Positions 17,984-26,412 of a stretch of 60,694 nt of DNA are shown in pieces; within the stretch, counting starts at the first letter, position 1, and each line of letters begins with the position of its first letter. A program made the position numbers and the translations under genes. The stretch is taken from NCBI GenBank assembly GCA_002002485.1, contig MQVI01000010.1, positions 1 to 60,694 on the forward strand. Direction: 5' to 3'. The notes beneath the pieces are model-generated. The model ran no database searches and was not told the DNA's origin. It saw only the letters and a program-made list of their open reading frames with translations. The DNA comes from Pasteurellaceae bacterium 15-036681 (GTDB lineage Bacteria > Pseudomonadota > Gammaproteobacteria > Enterobacterales > Pasteurellaceae).

Positions 17984-19251
17984 TAAAAGTTCTCCTCAGC
18001 AGGATTTAAACAGACTGCCTCAAAATCAGCTCGGCTAATTTTTGATTGGCTATTACGTGGTAATTTGTCACAGAAACGCCAAAAACGTGGTAAGGCGAAT
18101 TTCTCTTGGGTGTCCGTTAAAAACAATTTTAACTGCTCAATCACCGCTTTTCGTCCCTGTTGCTTAAAGCATTCAATACCTTGTGCAGATAAAGCAATCC
18201 AAGCTACCGCACGTTTTTGTTTTGGGTGTAGTGCTATATAGCAATCGGCAACATAACCATGTTTAAGTAAATCTTGTTCAATTTTAACTAAAGAAACTCG
18301 CTTATCACCTAGCTTAACTATGCGATCGATACGCCCTAATAATTTAAATCCCTGTTCAGAAATCTCAACAGCGTCAGCGGTCTGCTCTCGTTGTGCAATC
18401 CAAGAATTTTCTACCCATAAAGCCCCATTCTCATCAGTACCCATTTGGCTAGTTGGCATAGCTTGCCACAAATTACTATCAGTTCGGTAAGCAATTACCC
18501 CTGTTTCACTACTGCCATAAATTTCCAATACAGGCACGTTTAATTTAGCACGAATAGCATTGCCAACCTCTTCAGGTAAAGCACCACCAGAAGAGATAAT
18601 CCCTGCTAAATGACACTGAGTTAGTTCAGGGTTATCCAAGTTAAGATTGGTGAGTAAAGCAGGGCTACTTACCCATAAGCTCGGTTGCTCAATTTTACTT
18701 TCTGCAATTAAAAACTCAGGATATTGCAACTGTTCTTGCCCCATTTTCCAGCCCATTTCAAGCCCAAGGAAAATACGAAAGGTTAAGCCATATAAATGCT
18801 GAACACTGACACTACCAAGTAGTTGAATCGCATTTTGTTTGAAAGGAATAATCTGCGCTAGAGCTTTAGCCTCTTGCCACATTTGCTTGGCGGTTTTGAC
18901 GATAATTTTGGCATTACCGCTACTGCCCGAGGTTTTTAACCAAATTTCTGTGGGATTGTTTTTATCAACAAGCGGTGGATTTTGCTGACTTTTTTGCAAA
19001 ATCCCATATTCTGCAAAATTTTGAGAGGTAAGAAAAAGATCGGCATTTTCCGCCACCCATTGCTGATTTTCAGCAAGCAAATTAGGGGGAAGTAATACTT
19101 TTACTTTGGCATTTAGGCAAGCTAACAACGCACAAGCAAACTGTTCAGCATTTTCTAACCATAATCCCACCGCTTGAATATTATCTTGCTCAAGTTGTTG
19201 GGTGATTTGACTAATTCGCTGTGTTGTTGATTGAGATAGATTTAGGTTCAT
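17983..19251 (-). CDS. Stand-alone AMP-binding acyl ligase, second ApeH paralogue
   Basis: An acyl-AMP/acyl-ACP ligase of about 422 residues. Adenylation motifs are WLKTSGSSGNAKIIVKTAKQ (P-loop), EIYGSSETGVIAYR and GFKLLGRIDRIVKLGDKRVS. The C-terminal NSQSKISRADFE carries the conserved lysine. It is clearly paralogous to the N-terminal part of the fused protein at 21648-23306 but lacks the hotdog domain. The longest frame begins at a TTG (19266); ATG 19251 is offered as start, neither having a clear ribosome site. The preceding gene is hepT, ending 10-25 bp upstream. The substrate may be the aryl starter or a fatty acid for the resorcinol branch. Confidence 0.85.
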   Translation of the reverse strand: MNLNLSQSTTQRISQITQQLEQDNIQAVGLWLENAEQFACALLACLNAKVKVLLPPNLLAENQQWVAENADLFLTSQNFAEYGILQKSQQNPPLVDKNNPTEIWLKTSGSSGNAKIIVKTAKQMWQEAKALAQIIPFKQNAIQLLGSVSVQHLYGLTFRIFLGLEMGWKMGQEQLQYPEFLIAESKIEQPSLWVSSPALLTNLNLDNPELTQCHLAGIISSGGALPEEVGNAIRAKLNVPVLEIYGSSETGVIAYRTDSNLWQAMPTSQMGTDENGALWVENSWIAQREQTADAVEISEQGFKLLGRIDRIVKLGDKRVSLVKIEQDLLKHGYVADCYIALHPKQKRAVAWIALSAQGIECFKQQGRKAVIEQLKLFLTDTQEKFALPRFWRFCDKLPRNSQSKISRADFEAVCLNPAEENF

Positions 19252-19275
19252 TGTGGAATTGTTCAAAAATTTAGG

Positions 19276-19638
19276 CTATTTATTTATGGTATCTAGATCT
19301 ATTTGATTTAACTGCTGTTGTAATTCAGGAATAGAGCTAATAGCAGTTTCCCATACTACAACAAAATCAAGCTCAAAATAGCCATGAGCAATTACATTTC
19401 TCATACCTTTCATATATCGCCAGGGAATTTGACTATTATTAGCAATAAACTCCGGATCTTTATGGTTAATTACTGTTACGATCTCACCTATAGCAATCAA
19501 ACTCATTGCCACAGCATTTTGTGTACGACGGTCATCCAAAAACTCTTCGAGTTCAATTCCCTCAACAAAAGTTTGAATATCTACGCAAAGTTGTTGCAAT
19601 TTTTCAATATAATCTTTTGTCCTTTGAAAATAAGTCAT
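19276..19638 (-). CDS. hepT: HepT-type HEPN toxin (DUF86)
   Basis: A 120-residue helical HEPN protein. The active motif Rx4HxY is intact at R80, H85 and Y87 (RNVIAHGYF). In characterised MntA/HepT pairs HepT is an RNase toxin neutralised when MntA attaches AMP groups to the Tyr of this motif. The start overlaps the mntA stop by 4 bp (19635-19638). The pair sits inside the pigment operon, co-directional, between the XRE gene and the second AMP-ligase gene. Confidence 0.88.
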   Translation of the reverse strand: MTYFQRTKDYIEKLQQLCVDIQTFVEGIELEEFLDDRRTQNAVAMSLIAIGEIVTVINHKDPEFIANNSQIPWRYMKGMRNVIAHGYFELDFVVVWETAISSIPELQQQLNQIDLDTINK

Positions 19639-19925
19639 AATGGGATAGCCTCTTGTAAAACCTGCTCCCTAAATTTTTCAGGTAAACTTCTAGGGGTTAA
19701 AACATCAACTCTGATACCCAACAGATCTTCTAACTCTATTTGTAAACCACATAGATCAAGCATAGTTGTATGAGGAAGTGGCTCAACTAATAAATCAAGA
19801 TCACTTTGTTCAGTATCCATTTTTTTCGCGATTGAACCAAATATTCTAGGATTATGAATAGGAAATTGATGAATAATCGCCATCATTTCGGGATAACGTT
19901 GCTGTATTAATTTAGAAGGAACCAT
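19635..19925 (-). CDS. mntA: MntA-type nucleotidyltransferase antitoxin
   Basis: A 96-residue minimal nucleotidyltransferase with the GSx10DxD signature: G30-S31 and D42-x-D44 in RIFGSIAKKMDTEQSDLDLL. It is the expected AMP-transferring antitoxin for the HepT encoded next. The N-terminus starts at ATG 19925, 13 bp after the XRE regulator gene, so the three genes may be one cassette. The loop lacks the common Arg of GSxAR, reading GSIAKK instead. Confidence 0.88.
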   Translation of the reverse strand: MVPSKLIQQRYPEMMAIIHQFPIHNPRIFGSIAKKMDTEQSDLDLLVEPLPHTTMLDLCGLQIELEDLLGIRVDVLTPRSLPEKFREQVLQEAIPL

Positions 19926-19938
19926 ACTGCCTCCAGCA

Positions 19939-20349
19939 TTAGTTATTCAGTTGTTGTTTTAACAAACTAATAATCTCTTTTAATGAATTAATTTCATTAT
20001 CTTTCTGCTCGATAATTTGGTCTTTATATTCAAGAGATAATTTTAATTTCTCATTTTCCGCAAGAAGCTCTTTATCTGTATTATAATAAGTTGAATTTAA
20101 ATGGCTATTTTCACCAATGCTATTTTCACCAATAATAAAGCAGAAATTCTTTTCATTAGAATTTAATAAATCTGAAACATTGATATTAAAAATTTGCGCA
20201 ATCTGCTGTAATTTGTCTAAATATAATTTCGTTTCACCACGCTCGATTTTGGCATAGCCACTAGGCGACATATTTAATTTATCTGCCATATCTTCTTGAG
20301 ACCATTTATTCATTTCTCTCATCATTCGAATTGTTTCGTGTGTACTCAT
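19939..20349 (-). CDS. XRE-family transcription regulator with C-terminal coiled coil
   Basis: A 136-residue protein. Residues ~5-60 form a Cro/CI helix-turn-helix (WSQEDMADKLNMSPSGYAKIERG). The C-terminal third (ELLAENEKLKLSLEYKDQII) is a heptad-like coiled coil, probably for dimerisation. Between them IGENS is repeated in tandem, encoded by an exact 15-bp duplication at 20104-20133. It is the first gene of a possible XRE-mntA-hepT cassette and is divergent from the plus-strand lipoprotein gene. It may regulate the cassette. Confidence 0.82.
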   Translation of the reverse strand: MSTHETIRMMREMNKWSQEDMADKLNMSPSGYAKIERGETKLYLDKLQQIAQIFNINVSDLLNSNEKNFCFIIGENSIGENSHLNSTYYNTDKELLAENEKLKLSLEYKDQIIEQKDNEINSLKEIISLLKQQLNN

Positions 20350-20507
20350 AAGCTACCTACTATACCAATGGTGTTATTTTTTTACGGATAAGGGAGAACC
20401 CTACTCTGTTTGGATTAGACAAAAAATATCAATTCTATATCATTCTCTTTCGTCAATATAAACTGACAAATCGCTTTTCATTTTTACATATATAAGGATT
20501 TTTTGCT

Positions 20508-21041
20508 ATGAAAAAACTACTGGTTTTACTCTTTTCATTAGGATTAACGGCTTGTATGACATTATCGCCTGATCCAAAGTTATTAACTCAAACACAAAAT
20601 ACATCATCTATTGTTGAACAAGGCTATCAGCTAGAAACTGATATTAATCCTAAAATTGAAAAACAATTAACAGGCGGTGGAATTAAGCAACTTGTGCATA
20701 AAACGCTAGAAGTAGGCTTATCACAAGCAAATATTTTTGCAAGTAAGAAACCTGAACAATATAAAATAAAAGCATATATTGAGAAAGCGAGTCAACAAGC
20801 GGGAATGTCTCTAGGAAGATTTAGAGGTGTTATGATTATCCACTATACTGTCACAGATCCAAATGGAAAAACAATCCTTGATAAGGAGATTGAAACAGTA
20901 AAAGGTAGCGATAAATGGAGTATTTTTGGTGCCGAGCGCCATATGCGTTCTCGCATTGTAAATTCAGCAGAAAACGTTAATCAATTCATTGCTGAATTAG
21001 ATAAAACGTTGAAAGCATCTAAAGCAAAAAAATCTAAATAA
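20508..21041 (+). CDS. Lipoprotein of unknown function, the only plus-strand gene in the cluster
   Basis: A 177-residue protein with a lipoprotein signal (MKKLLVLLFSLGLTAC, lipobox LTAC, Cys16). The mature domain has GGGIKQLVHKTLEVGLSQ, SLGRFRGVMIIHYTV and a Lys-rich tail. The ATG is preceded by TATAAGGATTTTTTGCT with AAGGA as ribosome site. It faces the pigment operon head-on, converging with the ApeG-like gene (31 bp apart), and has its own upstream region shared with the XRE gene. I do not recognise the family. It was probably inserted together with the XRE-mntA-hepT block. Confidence 0.8.
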   Translation: MKKLLVLLFSLGLTACMTLSPDPKLLTQTQNTSSIVEQGYQLETDINPKIEKQLTGGGIKQLVHKTLEVGLSQANIFASKKPEQYKIKAYIEKASQQAGMSLGRFRGVMIIHYTVTDPNGKTILDKEIETVKGSDKWSIFGAERHMRSRIVNSAENVNQFIAELDKTLKASKAKKSK

Positions 21042-21071
21042 ATCGTTCCACTGGCGCACATATTTGTGCGC

Positions 21072-21635
21072 CTATTTCTTCATCACCACCTGCCTTACAC
21101 ACCATTCTCCAGCCATTAAAATTCCCATTAAAATATAATAAATAACGCCAGTGAAGATTGCCCAGTAGTGATATTGCTGAGTAAAAATGAGTGTAGTGGC
21201 AACAATGATATTAAACAGAAAAAAGCCACACCAAATTTGCGTAACGGTACGGGTATAGCGCACGCCTTTTGGGGGAAGATCAGGATCTTGCAAACGGGCG
21301 AGACGTTCAACGATTGATTGTGAGCTAAACAGGCTTCCACCAAAGGTAGCAAGCATTAGCCCATTAATGATCACCGGATACCAATACATTGTGCCAACGG
21401 AACGACTTAGAGCAACAATCGCCAGTAGCAATGTCATAAACATTGCAAAATAACGTTGCCAACCTACCGCTTGTAGCCTTGCTTTAATTGCCCAAAGTAA
21501 CGCAAGCAAATAGGGCAAAATGCCCAGAATAACCGAGGCTTCTTGCCCTGTTTGTGATGAAAAAAGCCATACTAAAGGGTAAGCAATACTCACGAGAGTA
21601 AGCAGTAAATTAGTGATTAAGCCTAGGCGATTCAT
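21072..21635 (-). CDS. Polytopic membrane protein of aryl polyene clusters (COG4648, ApeG-like)
   Basis: A 187-residue protein with about five or six hydrophobic segments (LITNLLLTLVSIAYPLVWLF, ILPYLLALLWAI, YFAMFMTLLLAIVAL, YWYPVIINGLMLATFGG, WCGFFLFNIIVATTLIF, WAIFTGVIYYILMGIL). It shows the conserved loop LARLQDPDLPPKGVRYTRTV. Proteins like this follow the AMP-ligase gene in aryl polyene clusters. The biochemical role is unknown. It lies 12 bp after the fused ligase-dehydratase gene. Confidence 0.82.
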   Translation of the reverse strand: MNRLGLITNLLLTLVSIAYPLVWLFSSQTGQEASVILGILPYLLALLWAIKARLQAVGWQRYFAMFMTLLLAIVALSRSVGTMYWYPVIINGLMLATFGGSLFSSQSIVERLARLQDPDLPPKGVRYTRTVTQIWCGFFLFNIIVATTLIFTQQYHYWAIFTGVIYYILMGILMAGEWCVRQVVMKK

Positions 21636-21647
21636 CCACTTTCGCTC

Positions 21648-23306
21648 TTAGGCAAAGACCACTAAACCACTACCGCACATTTCATCGTTCGTTTTAAGTT
21701 GGAACTTCATACGGTTTTTACTCTCTTCCCACGTTAGCGTTAATTCCATTTCATCATTTGGACGTAAGAATTTTTGGAATTTGAGGTTATCTACACGCAA
21801 AATCGTCTTTTCTTCCCCAAATAATTCATTGATCTTATCTGTGACCCATTGCATTTCAATCACCCCAGGAACCAAAGGGAAATTAGCAAAATGCCCTTTG
21901 AAGAAAGTTAGATCAAGCGGTACTTTCCCTTTAAGAGTATGCACATTCTCTTGTGAATTTTGCTCAAGCCAAAGTGGATCAACTAACTCTTCGGTACAAA
22001 TCTTTTCAAATTCAATACGGCTAATTTTTGATTGGCTGTTGCGTGGTAACTTATCGGTAAAACGCCAGAAACGTGGAATAGCGGTTTTTTCTTGAGTCTG
22101 TGCAAGATACTGTTTTAACTCATCAATCACAAACTTACGCCCTTGATCTCTAAAGGCGTTAATCCCTTCGCTATTTAAACCGATCCAAGTTGCTAAACGC
22201 TGTTGCGTTGGGTGTTGTGCAATATAGCAATCCTCAACCCAAGGGTGCTGGCTTAACGCCTGTTCTACCCCCACTAATGAAGTACGCTTATCACCAATTT
22301 TCACAATACGGTCAATGCGCCCAAGTAGGTTAAAACCATTTGAGAAGATCTCAACAGCGTCGGCAGTTTGCTGACGATCCTTCGCCCATTTCGCCTCTAA
22401 CCATAAAGCACCATTTTCATCAGTGCCGACTTCACTATAAGGTAGTGTTTGCCATAGCCCCGTATCCTGACGAATAGCAATAGGGCCCGTTTCCGTACTA
22501 CCGTAGATTTCCACCACAGGCTGTTGCAACTGCTGACGGATTTGATTAGAAGCCTCTTCCGCTAATGCACCACCAGACGAGATAATCCCCACCACTTTTG
22601 GTAGTTGTGGATTTTGCCAATCCATACGAGTGAGCATTGCTGGGCTACTGACTAACACCGTCTGCTCAGATTGATTACTCTCCGCCATAATACATTCAGG
22701 GAAGAATTGTTGTTTACGCCCAATTGCCCAACCATTCACTAAAGACATCATAATATGTACGGTGAGTCCGTAAATATGTTGAATACTCACACTGCTCACC
22801 GCAGTAATTTTATTCGTCGCAGGGAAAGGTAGTTGATCAGCGAGAACTTCCGCACTCAACCACATCTCTTCGGCCGTTTTGATGATCGTTTTAGCCTCAC
22901 CAGTACTGCCCGAAGTTTTTAGCCAAAGCTCCGTTTGGTTATGGCGATCAAACATTTTGCGATCTTGGGCTGAAACAGCAAGATCAATCCCAAGCTCTCC
23001 AAACTGCTTTGCATTCTGTTCTGGTACCTCATTGTCGGTAATCCAAAAATCAGCAAACTGCTCAACCCACTCTAAACTTTCAGGGGTGAGATTTGGTGGG
23101 AACAGCACCTTTACATTTGCCTGCCAACTTGCTAGTAAAGTACAAGCAAGGGAAGCACCGTCCTCAAGCCATACAGCGATAGCTTGAGTATTATGCTGTT
23201 TAAAGTATTCTGCGATCTGTAATGCACGTTGCTCAAAGTTGTTGAATAACCAACAAGGCGAGTGAGCAACAACATCATTAGGTTGATAAGCAATAGGCGT
23301 ATTCAT
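21648..23306 (-). CDS. apeH: Fused AMP ligase and hotdog dehydratase (ApeH-ApeI)
   Basis: A 552-residue two-domain protein. Residues ~1-445 are an AMP-binding acyl ligase (TELWLKTSGSTGEAKTIIKT, EIYGSTETGPIAI, GFNLLGRIDRIVKIGDKRTS, NSQSKISRIEF). Residues ~460-552 are a FabZ/ApeI-like hotdog domain with FKGHFANFPLVPGVIEMQW, whose His is the usual catalytic residue. In characterised clusters ApeH loads the aryl starter on the ACP, and ApeI works with ApeP as the dehydratase. Here both are in one chain. The start overlaps the ACP gene stop by one base. A shorter ligase paralogue is at 17983-19251. Confidence 0.9.
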   Translation of the reverse strand: MNTPIAYQPNDVVAHSPCWLFNNFEQRALQIAEYFKQHNTQAIAVWLEDGASLACTLLASWQANVKVLFPPNLTPESLEWVEQFADFWITDNEVPEQNAKQFGELGIDLAVSAQDRKMFDRHNQTELWLKTSGSTGEAKTIIKTAEEMWLSAEVLADQLPFPATNKITAVSSVSIQHIYGLTVHIMMSLVNGWAIGRKQQFFPECIMAESNQSEQTVLVSSPAMLTRMDWQNPQLPKVVGIISSGGALAEEASNQIRQQLQQPVVEIYGSTETGPIAIRQDTGLWQTLPYSEVGTDENGALWLEAKWAKDRQQTADAVEIFSNGFNLLGRIDRIVKIGDKRTSLVGVEQALSQHPWVEDCYIAQHPTQQRLATWIGLNSEGINAFRDQGRKFVIDELKQYLAQTQEKTAIPRFWRFTDKLPRNSQSKISRIEFEKICTEELVDPLWLEQNSQENVHTLKGKVPLDLTFFKGHFANFPLVPGVIEMQWVTDKINELFGEEKTILRVDNLKFQKFLRPNDEMELTLTWEESKNRMKFQLKTNDEMCGSGLVVFA

Positions 23307-23563
23307 TATGCGTTTTCAGTATTTGCGCTGATTTTCTTCACTGCTTCAATAACATCATTTACAGTACGTACATTACGGAAATCTTCCGCTTGTAATTTGT
23401 AACCTGTTTGGCGTTTGATATAGTCAATTAAATCAATCGCATCAATGCTATCAATTTCTAAATCTTCGTATAAATTTGTTTCAAGTGTAATCTTGCTTTC
23501 ATCTACTTCAAATAGTGAAACAAGGGCATCAGTTAGTACTTTTTGGATTTCTTGTTCAGTCAT
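23306..23563 (-). CDS. apeF: Acyl carrier protein (ApeF-like)
   Basis: An 85-residue acidic ACP. The phosphopantetheine-bearing Ser is S39 in LEIDSIDAIDL, and the length fits a complete carrier domain. It is the second of two adjacent ACP genes, 13 bp after the first, and its stop overlaps the start of the ligase-dehydratase gene. Aryl polyene systems use two ACPs (ApeE and ApeF); which is which here is assigned from order only. Confidence 0.9.
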   Translation of the reverse strand: MTEQEIQKVLTDALVSLFEVDESKITLETNLYEDLEIDSIDAIDLIDYIKRQTGYKLQAEDFRNVRTVNDVIEAVKKISANTENA

Positions 23564-23576
23564 TTTCTACCTCAAA

Positions 23577-23834
23577 TTACGCTTTCTTTGAACGAATAAA
23601 TGACGCAAGTGTTGCAACACTTTCAAAATGTTCACGTAAGTGTTCTTGTTCGCTATCTAACTGTAAACCAAAGGTTTTTTGCACAGCTAAACCAAGTTCT
23701 AAAGCATCTACTGAGTCTAAACCTAAACCCTCATCACCAAATAATGGGGCATCTGTTTCAATGTCTTCTACACTAATATCTTCTAATGCTAGGCTATCAA
23801 TAATTAACTGTTTAAGTTGTAGTTCAAGTTCCAT
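23577..23834 (-). CDS. apeE: Acyl carrier protein (ApeE-like)
   Basis: An 85-residue ACP with the attachment Ser at S41 in LGLDSVDALEL and an acidic helix II. It starts 2 bp after the acyltransferase stop, so it is translated with its neighbours. It is expected to carry the growing polyene made by the ApeO/ApeC and ApeR synthases. No phosphopantetheinyl transferase is encoded in this window. Confidence 0.9.
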   Translation of the reverse strand: MELELQLKQLIIDSLALEDISVEDIETDAPLFGDEGLGLDSVDALELGLAVQKTFGLQLDSEQEHLREHFESVATLASFIRSKKA

Positions 23835-23836
23835 AT

Positions 23837-24598
23837 TTAATCCTTCGAGTAAGTATTGAAATAATCTTCTAAGTAAGTATTTAAACGACGAGAAGCGATC
23901 GGTAACGGCTTTTCAGCAAGCCATTGTTGCGGATCAATATCCTCGCCAACGGTAAATTCATAAGTAATTTTGCCACTTGGAATTTTATACCAAGGTTGCC
24001 CTTTTTTGAAATTCAATGGCGACATTTTTATGACGATTGGTGTAATCACTTTGGCACTACGTAAGCCAATCGACACCGCACCACGGTGAAGTTTTACTAC
24101 CCCGTCCCAACCTGTACGAGTTCCTTCTGGGAAGAGAAGTAATGCTTGGTTTTTAAGCACTTGATCGCACTGTTCTAATAGCTCTTCGCTTTCGGTATTA
24201 GGTAAAAAACCGCAGGCTTTGATTGGGCTTATCATTGACGGATTTTTCATTAAATCACGTTTTACGACACAATTAAAACGGTGTTCTTTGCTAAAGATTA
24301 GCACCACATCAAGCAGAGAGGGGTGATTCGCTAATACTAATTGCCCTTCACGCCCTAAGCGTTCAAAGCCGTTATATTTAACTTCCAAAATCCCAGCCCA
24401 AATTAAATAGCGTACAAAGAAAGCCCAAGTACGGCTTACAATTTTGCGCCCTTTAAGTTGTGTAGCGAGATCATTATTCGGGTAATTTTTCGCATAAGGA
24501 TAGAGCATTGGCACAAATAATACGCCAACAATGCCGAAGATTATAAAGCCAAACAGCGTAGCTAAAAAACGGCGAACCCAATCTAATTTTTGCGCCAT
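23837..24598 (-). CDS. PlsC-type acyltransferase of the aryl polyene cluster (ApeD-like)
   Basis: A 253-residue 1-acylglycerol-phosphate-acyltransferase-like enzyme with an N-terminal membrane anchor (FLATLFGFIIFGIVGVLFV). It has the catalytic NHxxxxD motif (LANHPSLLDVV) and the phosphate-binding FPEGTRTG. The frame opens at a TTG (24604); ATG 24598 is the natural start. It overlaps the end of the ApeC gene. A separate housekeeping-like plsC is at 47375, so this copy probably serves the lipid anchor of the pigment. Confidence 0.87.
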   Translation of the reverse strand: MAQKLDWVRRFLATLFGFIIFGIVGVLFVPMLYPYAKNYPNNDLATQLKGRKIVSRTWAFFVRYLIWAGILEVKYNGFERLGREGQLVLANHPSLLDVVLIFSKEHRFNCVVKRDLMKNPSMISPIKACGFLPNTESEELLEQCDQVLKNQALLLFPEGTRTGWDGVVKLHRGAVSIGLRSAKVITPIVIKMSPLNFKKGQPWYKIPSGKITYEFTVGEDIDPQQWLAEKPLPIASRRLNTYLEDYFNTYSKD

Positions 24599-25332
24599 AA
24601 CCAACGTCCCCCAGTGCTACTTTGGGTCTGCCACTCAGATTGTTCATCATATTGGTTTTTAACCCAAATCAGCCCGTTATCACACTGATTTGCACTCTTT
24701 TGCTCAGAACTCACCGCTTGTTGTAAGCTAAGTGTATATTGTTCGCCTTTTTCAATCACCATTGCCAATGCATAAGCAAATGGCTGACGTGTAATTGGTT
24801 GAGCATTGTAGCTTTCGGTAAGAGGATCTTCGGCAATAACCACCAATACCTTTTCATTACCGTCATTCAGTAACAAAAATGCCTCTAACAGTGCGATTTC
24901 AAAATTATCTTTTTGCGCCGTAATTGCGGTGGTTTCTTGCTTTACTTGACGCATTTCAGACCATTGTCCTACTAGCGCATTATGTACCGATAAGCTAAAA
25001 GAAGTCGGGGAAACATCACCCTCTTGCAAGAGGGTTTGCCACAATGCAAAACTGCGGTTAATTTCACTATTCAGTGAAGCATAAACCACAGGGATATTGC
25101 TATTATCCGCCGTTAATTCCCAAGCAGACTCAAAAAATAGACGAGCAGAATCACTCAAACGGCGACGTTTCATTGCCGGTAGGAATGCTAGCTTAGGCGC
25201 AACTGTTTCTTGTTGCGCCACATATTGATACCAATGTTGTTCGCCTTTCTGCCAATCTTCCACAGTTAATGGCTTATTTGCGACAATATTCCAACTATGG
25301 ATATTGAAAGAGAAGTTACAAATTGTATTCAT
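24583..25332 (-). CDS. apeC: Ketosynthase-like chain length factor (ApeC)
   Basis: A 249-residue protein of the short ketosynthase-like family (N-terminal KS domain only; FSFNIHSWNIV, MKRRRLSDSARLFFESAW, TSFSLSVHNALVGQW). It lacks an active Cys: the nucleophile position falls in the SFSLSVHNA region without Cys. In studied aryl polyene systems ApeC pairs with the full synthase ApeO and acts as a chain length factor. The partner here would be 41212-42429. It follows a small lipoprotein gene after 2 bp and overlaps the acyltransferase gene. Confidence 0.87.
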   Translation of the reverse strand: MNTICNFSFNIHSWNIVANKPLTVEDWQKGEQHWYQYVAQQETVAPKLAFLPAMKRRRLSDSARLFFESAWELTADNSNIPVVYASLNSEINRSFALWQTLLQEGDVSPTSFSLSVHNALVGQWSEMRQVKQETTAITAQKDNFEIALLEAFLLLNDGNEKVLVVIAEDPLTESYNAQPITRQPFAYALAMVIEKGEQYTLSLQQAVSSEQKSANQCDNGLIWVKNQYDEQSEWQTQSSTGGRWLWRKN

Positions 25333-25334
25333 AA

Positions 25335-25775
25335 TTAATAATTTTGGAAAAGTTCGCTAACCATTTTATCAATTTGACCTTTTAAGCCAACTTGTTGGGC
25401 GCTCTCTTTTTCATCACCACGGTATTTGTAGCCAACAACACCGATCCCTGTACGCTTCTGATCTTTTACTTCAATTAATTCCATTTTACCTCTTACAATA
25501 AGATCTCGCTTACCGCCAAATGCGTATTTGAGATAGTTATTGCAATGCTCTGGTAACGAGCCTTTAAAGGTTTCAGACTTAATATTTTTCTTCGCTAGGC
25601 TCTCTTGAATAAATTGAACAATATCTTGAGAGGTGACATTAAGATGTGTCGGACGCTCTTGGATACAAATTTTGGTTAAATCCGCACGCTTTTCTACAGG
25701 TTCACTCGTTGAAATACCTGCTGAACATGCTGTTAATACAACTGAGCTCGCTAATAAAAATGCTAATTTTTTCAT
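25335..25775 (-). CDS. Small lipoprotein between ketosynthase-like genes
   Basis: A 146-residue protein with a clear lipoprotein signal (MKKLAFLLASSVVLTAC, Cys17). The mature part includes ICIQERPTHLNVTSQDIVQF and RTGIGVVGYKYRGDEK. It resembles the family annotated 'Sbal_3080 family lipoprotein', from memory. The gap to the downstream apeC is 2 bp and to the upstream ketosynthase-like gene 37 bp, so it is co-transcribed. No role in pigment synthesis is obvious. It may be one more guest gene or an outer-membrane component. Confidence 0.8.
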   Translation of the reverse strand: MKKLAFLLASSVVLTACSAGISTSEPVEKRADLTKICIQERPTHLNVTSQDIVQFIQESLAKKNIKSETFKGSLPEHCNNYLKYAFGGKRDLIVRGKMELIEVKDQKRTGIGVVGYKYRGDEKESAQQVGLKGQIDKMVSELFQNY

Positions 25776-25812
25776 CGATTTTCTCCGTAAAATTATGTAA
25801 GTAGGCGTTAGT

Positions 25813-26412
25813 TTACACTATCTCAATAAGATTATGTAGCTCTGGCAGTAGCTGTTCTGGCGGAATTGTTGCGAATTTGTGATCAAGATCGATTTTTCCA
25901 AGTGCATTTTGTGGATTGCGACTCACCACAAACCACACACTGCCTTCTTGTTGATTTTCTGCACTATGCTCAAATACCCAACCGACTAATGCCGTTTGTT
26001 CAGAATTTTCGGCTAAATCTAACCAAGCTAATTGCAGGGGCTGAGAATAATTTTGCTCATTAATTGCCAAAAACAGCGTTGCACCTTGAGTCTGTAAACT
26101 CTGTGCCAGCTGGAACGTTGCAGAGTTATTGAGATTTGCCATAAAGTCTAAAGGACTCGGCAAATTCTGCTCTATAACAGAATGGAAGATTTTATTAAAC
26201 TTACTCGGTGAGCTAAAACTTGACGCTAAATAAATCGGGCTATTTTCGCTAAGTTGTGCTTTTAAAGGATAAGCCCCTAACAAGGCAAGTTGAGTAAATC
26301 GACTTAAACGGCGTGCGTCAATACCTTGCTCTTTTAATAAAGTGCGTAGCTCTTTATCTAATAAAGGTGCAGTGATAAATTGATTTGTAGAGTGAATATA
26401 TAAGGTTTTCAT
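25813..26412 (-). CDS. Second short ketosynthase-like protein (chain-length-factor type)
   Basis: The start is ATG 26412, overlapping the stop of the preceding ketosynthase gene by one base (TAATG). The longer frame from a TTG is unlikely. The 199-residue product resembles the N-terminal half of a KS: ARRLSRFTQLALLGAYPL, IYLASSFSSPSKF, LPSPLDFMANLNNSATFQLA. No Cys is present at the nucleophile position. The coupled upstream gene encodes a complete Cys-His-His ketosynthase, so the two may form a KS/CLF pair parallel to ApeO/ApeC. Confidence 0.75.
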   Translation of the reverse strand: MKTLYIHSTNQFITAPLLDKELRTLLKEQGIDARRLSRFTQLALLGAYPLKAQLSENSPIYLASSFSSPSKFNKIFHSVIEQNLPSPLDFMANLNNSATFQLAQSLQTQGATLFLAINEQNYSQPLQLAWLDLAENSEQTALVGWVFEHSAENQQEGSVWFVVSRNPQNALGKIDLDHKFATIPPEQLLPELHNLIEIV

